From an uncultured Labedella sp. (GTDB lineage: Bacteria; Actinomycetota; Actinomycetes; Actinomycetales; Microbacteriaceae), in assembly GCA_934636065.1 (NCBI GenBank), contig CAKTZW010000120.1, positions 1-6,148 of the forward strand: a stretch of DNA of 6,148 nucleotides, read 5' to 3'. Shown here one piece after another: positions 6,117-6,148 of the stretch. The notes under the pieces were generated by a model. It was not told where the DNA came from. It made no database searches and worked only from the letters and a program-made list of their open reading frames with translations. Numbering within the stretch: the stretch's first letter is position 1; every line of letters starts with the position of its first letter. The position numbers and the translations under genes were made by a program.

Positions 6117-6148
6117 CGACTCTCCTGCGGTGTGGGCGGCGGCGGGCT
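6117..6148 (-). promoter_or_regulatory. Ribosome binding site of the IclR-family gene and right edge of the window
   Basis: AGGAGA on the minus strand (6126-6121) stands four bases from the ATG at 6116 and fixes that start. The remaining bases are too few to show a promoter or operator. Confidence 0.6.

Noticed and set aside
1..6148. Mobile element, phage, toxin-antitoxin, CRISPR or defence system.
   Set aside because: I found no transposase, integrase, terminal inverted repeats, spaced repeats or small coupled gene pairs of those kinds. All complete genes belong to known families.

Overview
The window is GC-rich, densely coded DNA with frequent GTG starts, ATGA start/stop overlaps and strong C/G third-position bias. 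This suggests a high-GC actinobacterium, and the IclR and PepE proteins fit a Microbacteriaceae-like host; that placement is inference, because no rRNA or lineage marker is present. It holds six genes, five of them complete, and no RNA gene, insertion sequence, CRISPR array or tRNA that I can support.

Layout. (1) Positions 1-242, minus strand: the first 80 codons of a protein that runs off the left edge. It carries the GFRxGKxP signature of the ribosome-binding domain of trigger factor. (2) Positions 243-449: a divergent intergenic region. (3) Positions 450-2461, plus strand: gmd and fcl, overlapping by four bases, a two-gene operon that turns GDP-D-mannose into GDP-L-fucose. (4) Positions 2462-2526: a short gap between convergent genes with small dyads. 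(5) Positions 4229-2527, minus strand: a GT-B (GT4-like) glycosyltransferase and a left-handed beta-helix acyltransferase, also coupled by an ATGA overlap. (6) Positions 4230-4506: an intergenic region with a candidate promoter for that pair. (7) Positions 6116-4507, minus strand: an IclR-family regulator followed 32 bases later by alpha-aspartyl dipeptidase PepE, probably co-transcribed.

Working together: gmd and fcl supply an activated deoxy sugar, and the glycosyltransferase and acyltransferase could transfer a sugar and O-acylate it. The central 3.8 kb therefore reads as one end of a surface-polysaccharide cluster for a possibly fucosylated, acetylated glycopolymer. Donor and acceptor specificity cannot be read from sequence. 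The iclR-pepE pair looks like a separate peptide-catabolism unit and marks the probable edge of the cluster. The most puzzling element is the trigger-factor-like fragment at the left edge, which looks more proteobacterial than actinobacterial. I see no convincing new multi-gene system here.
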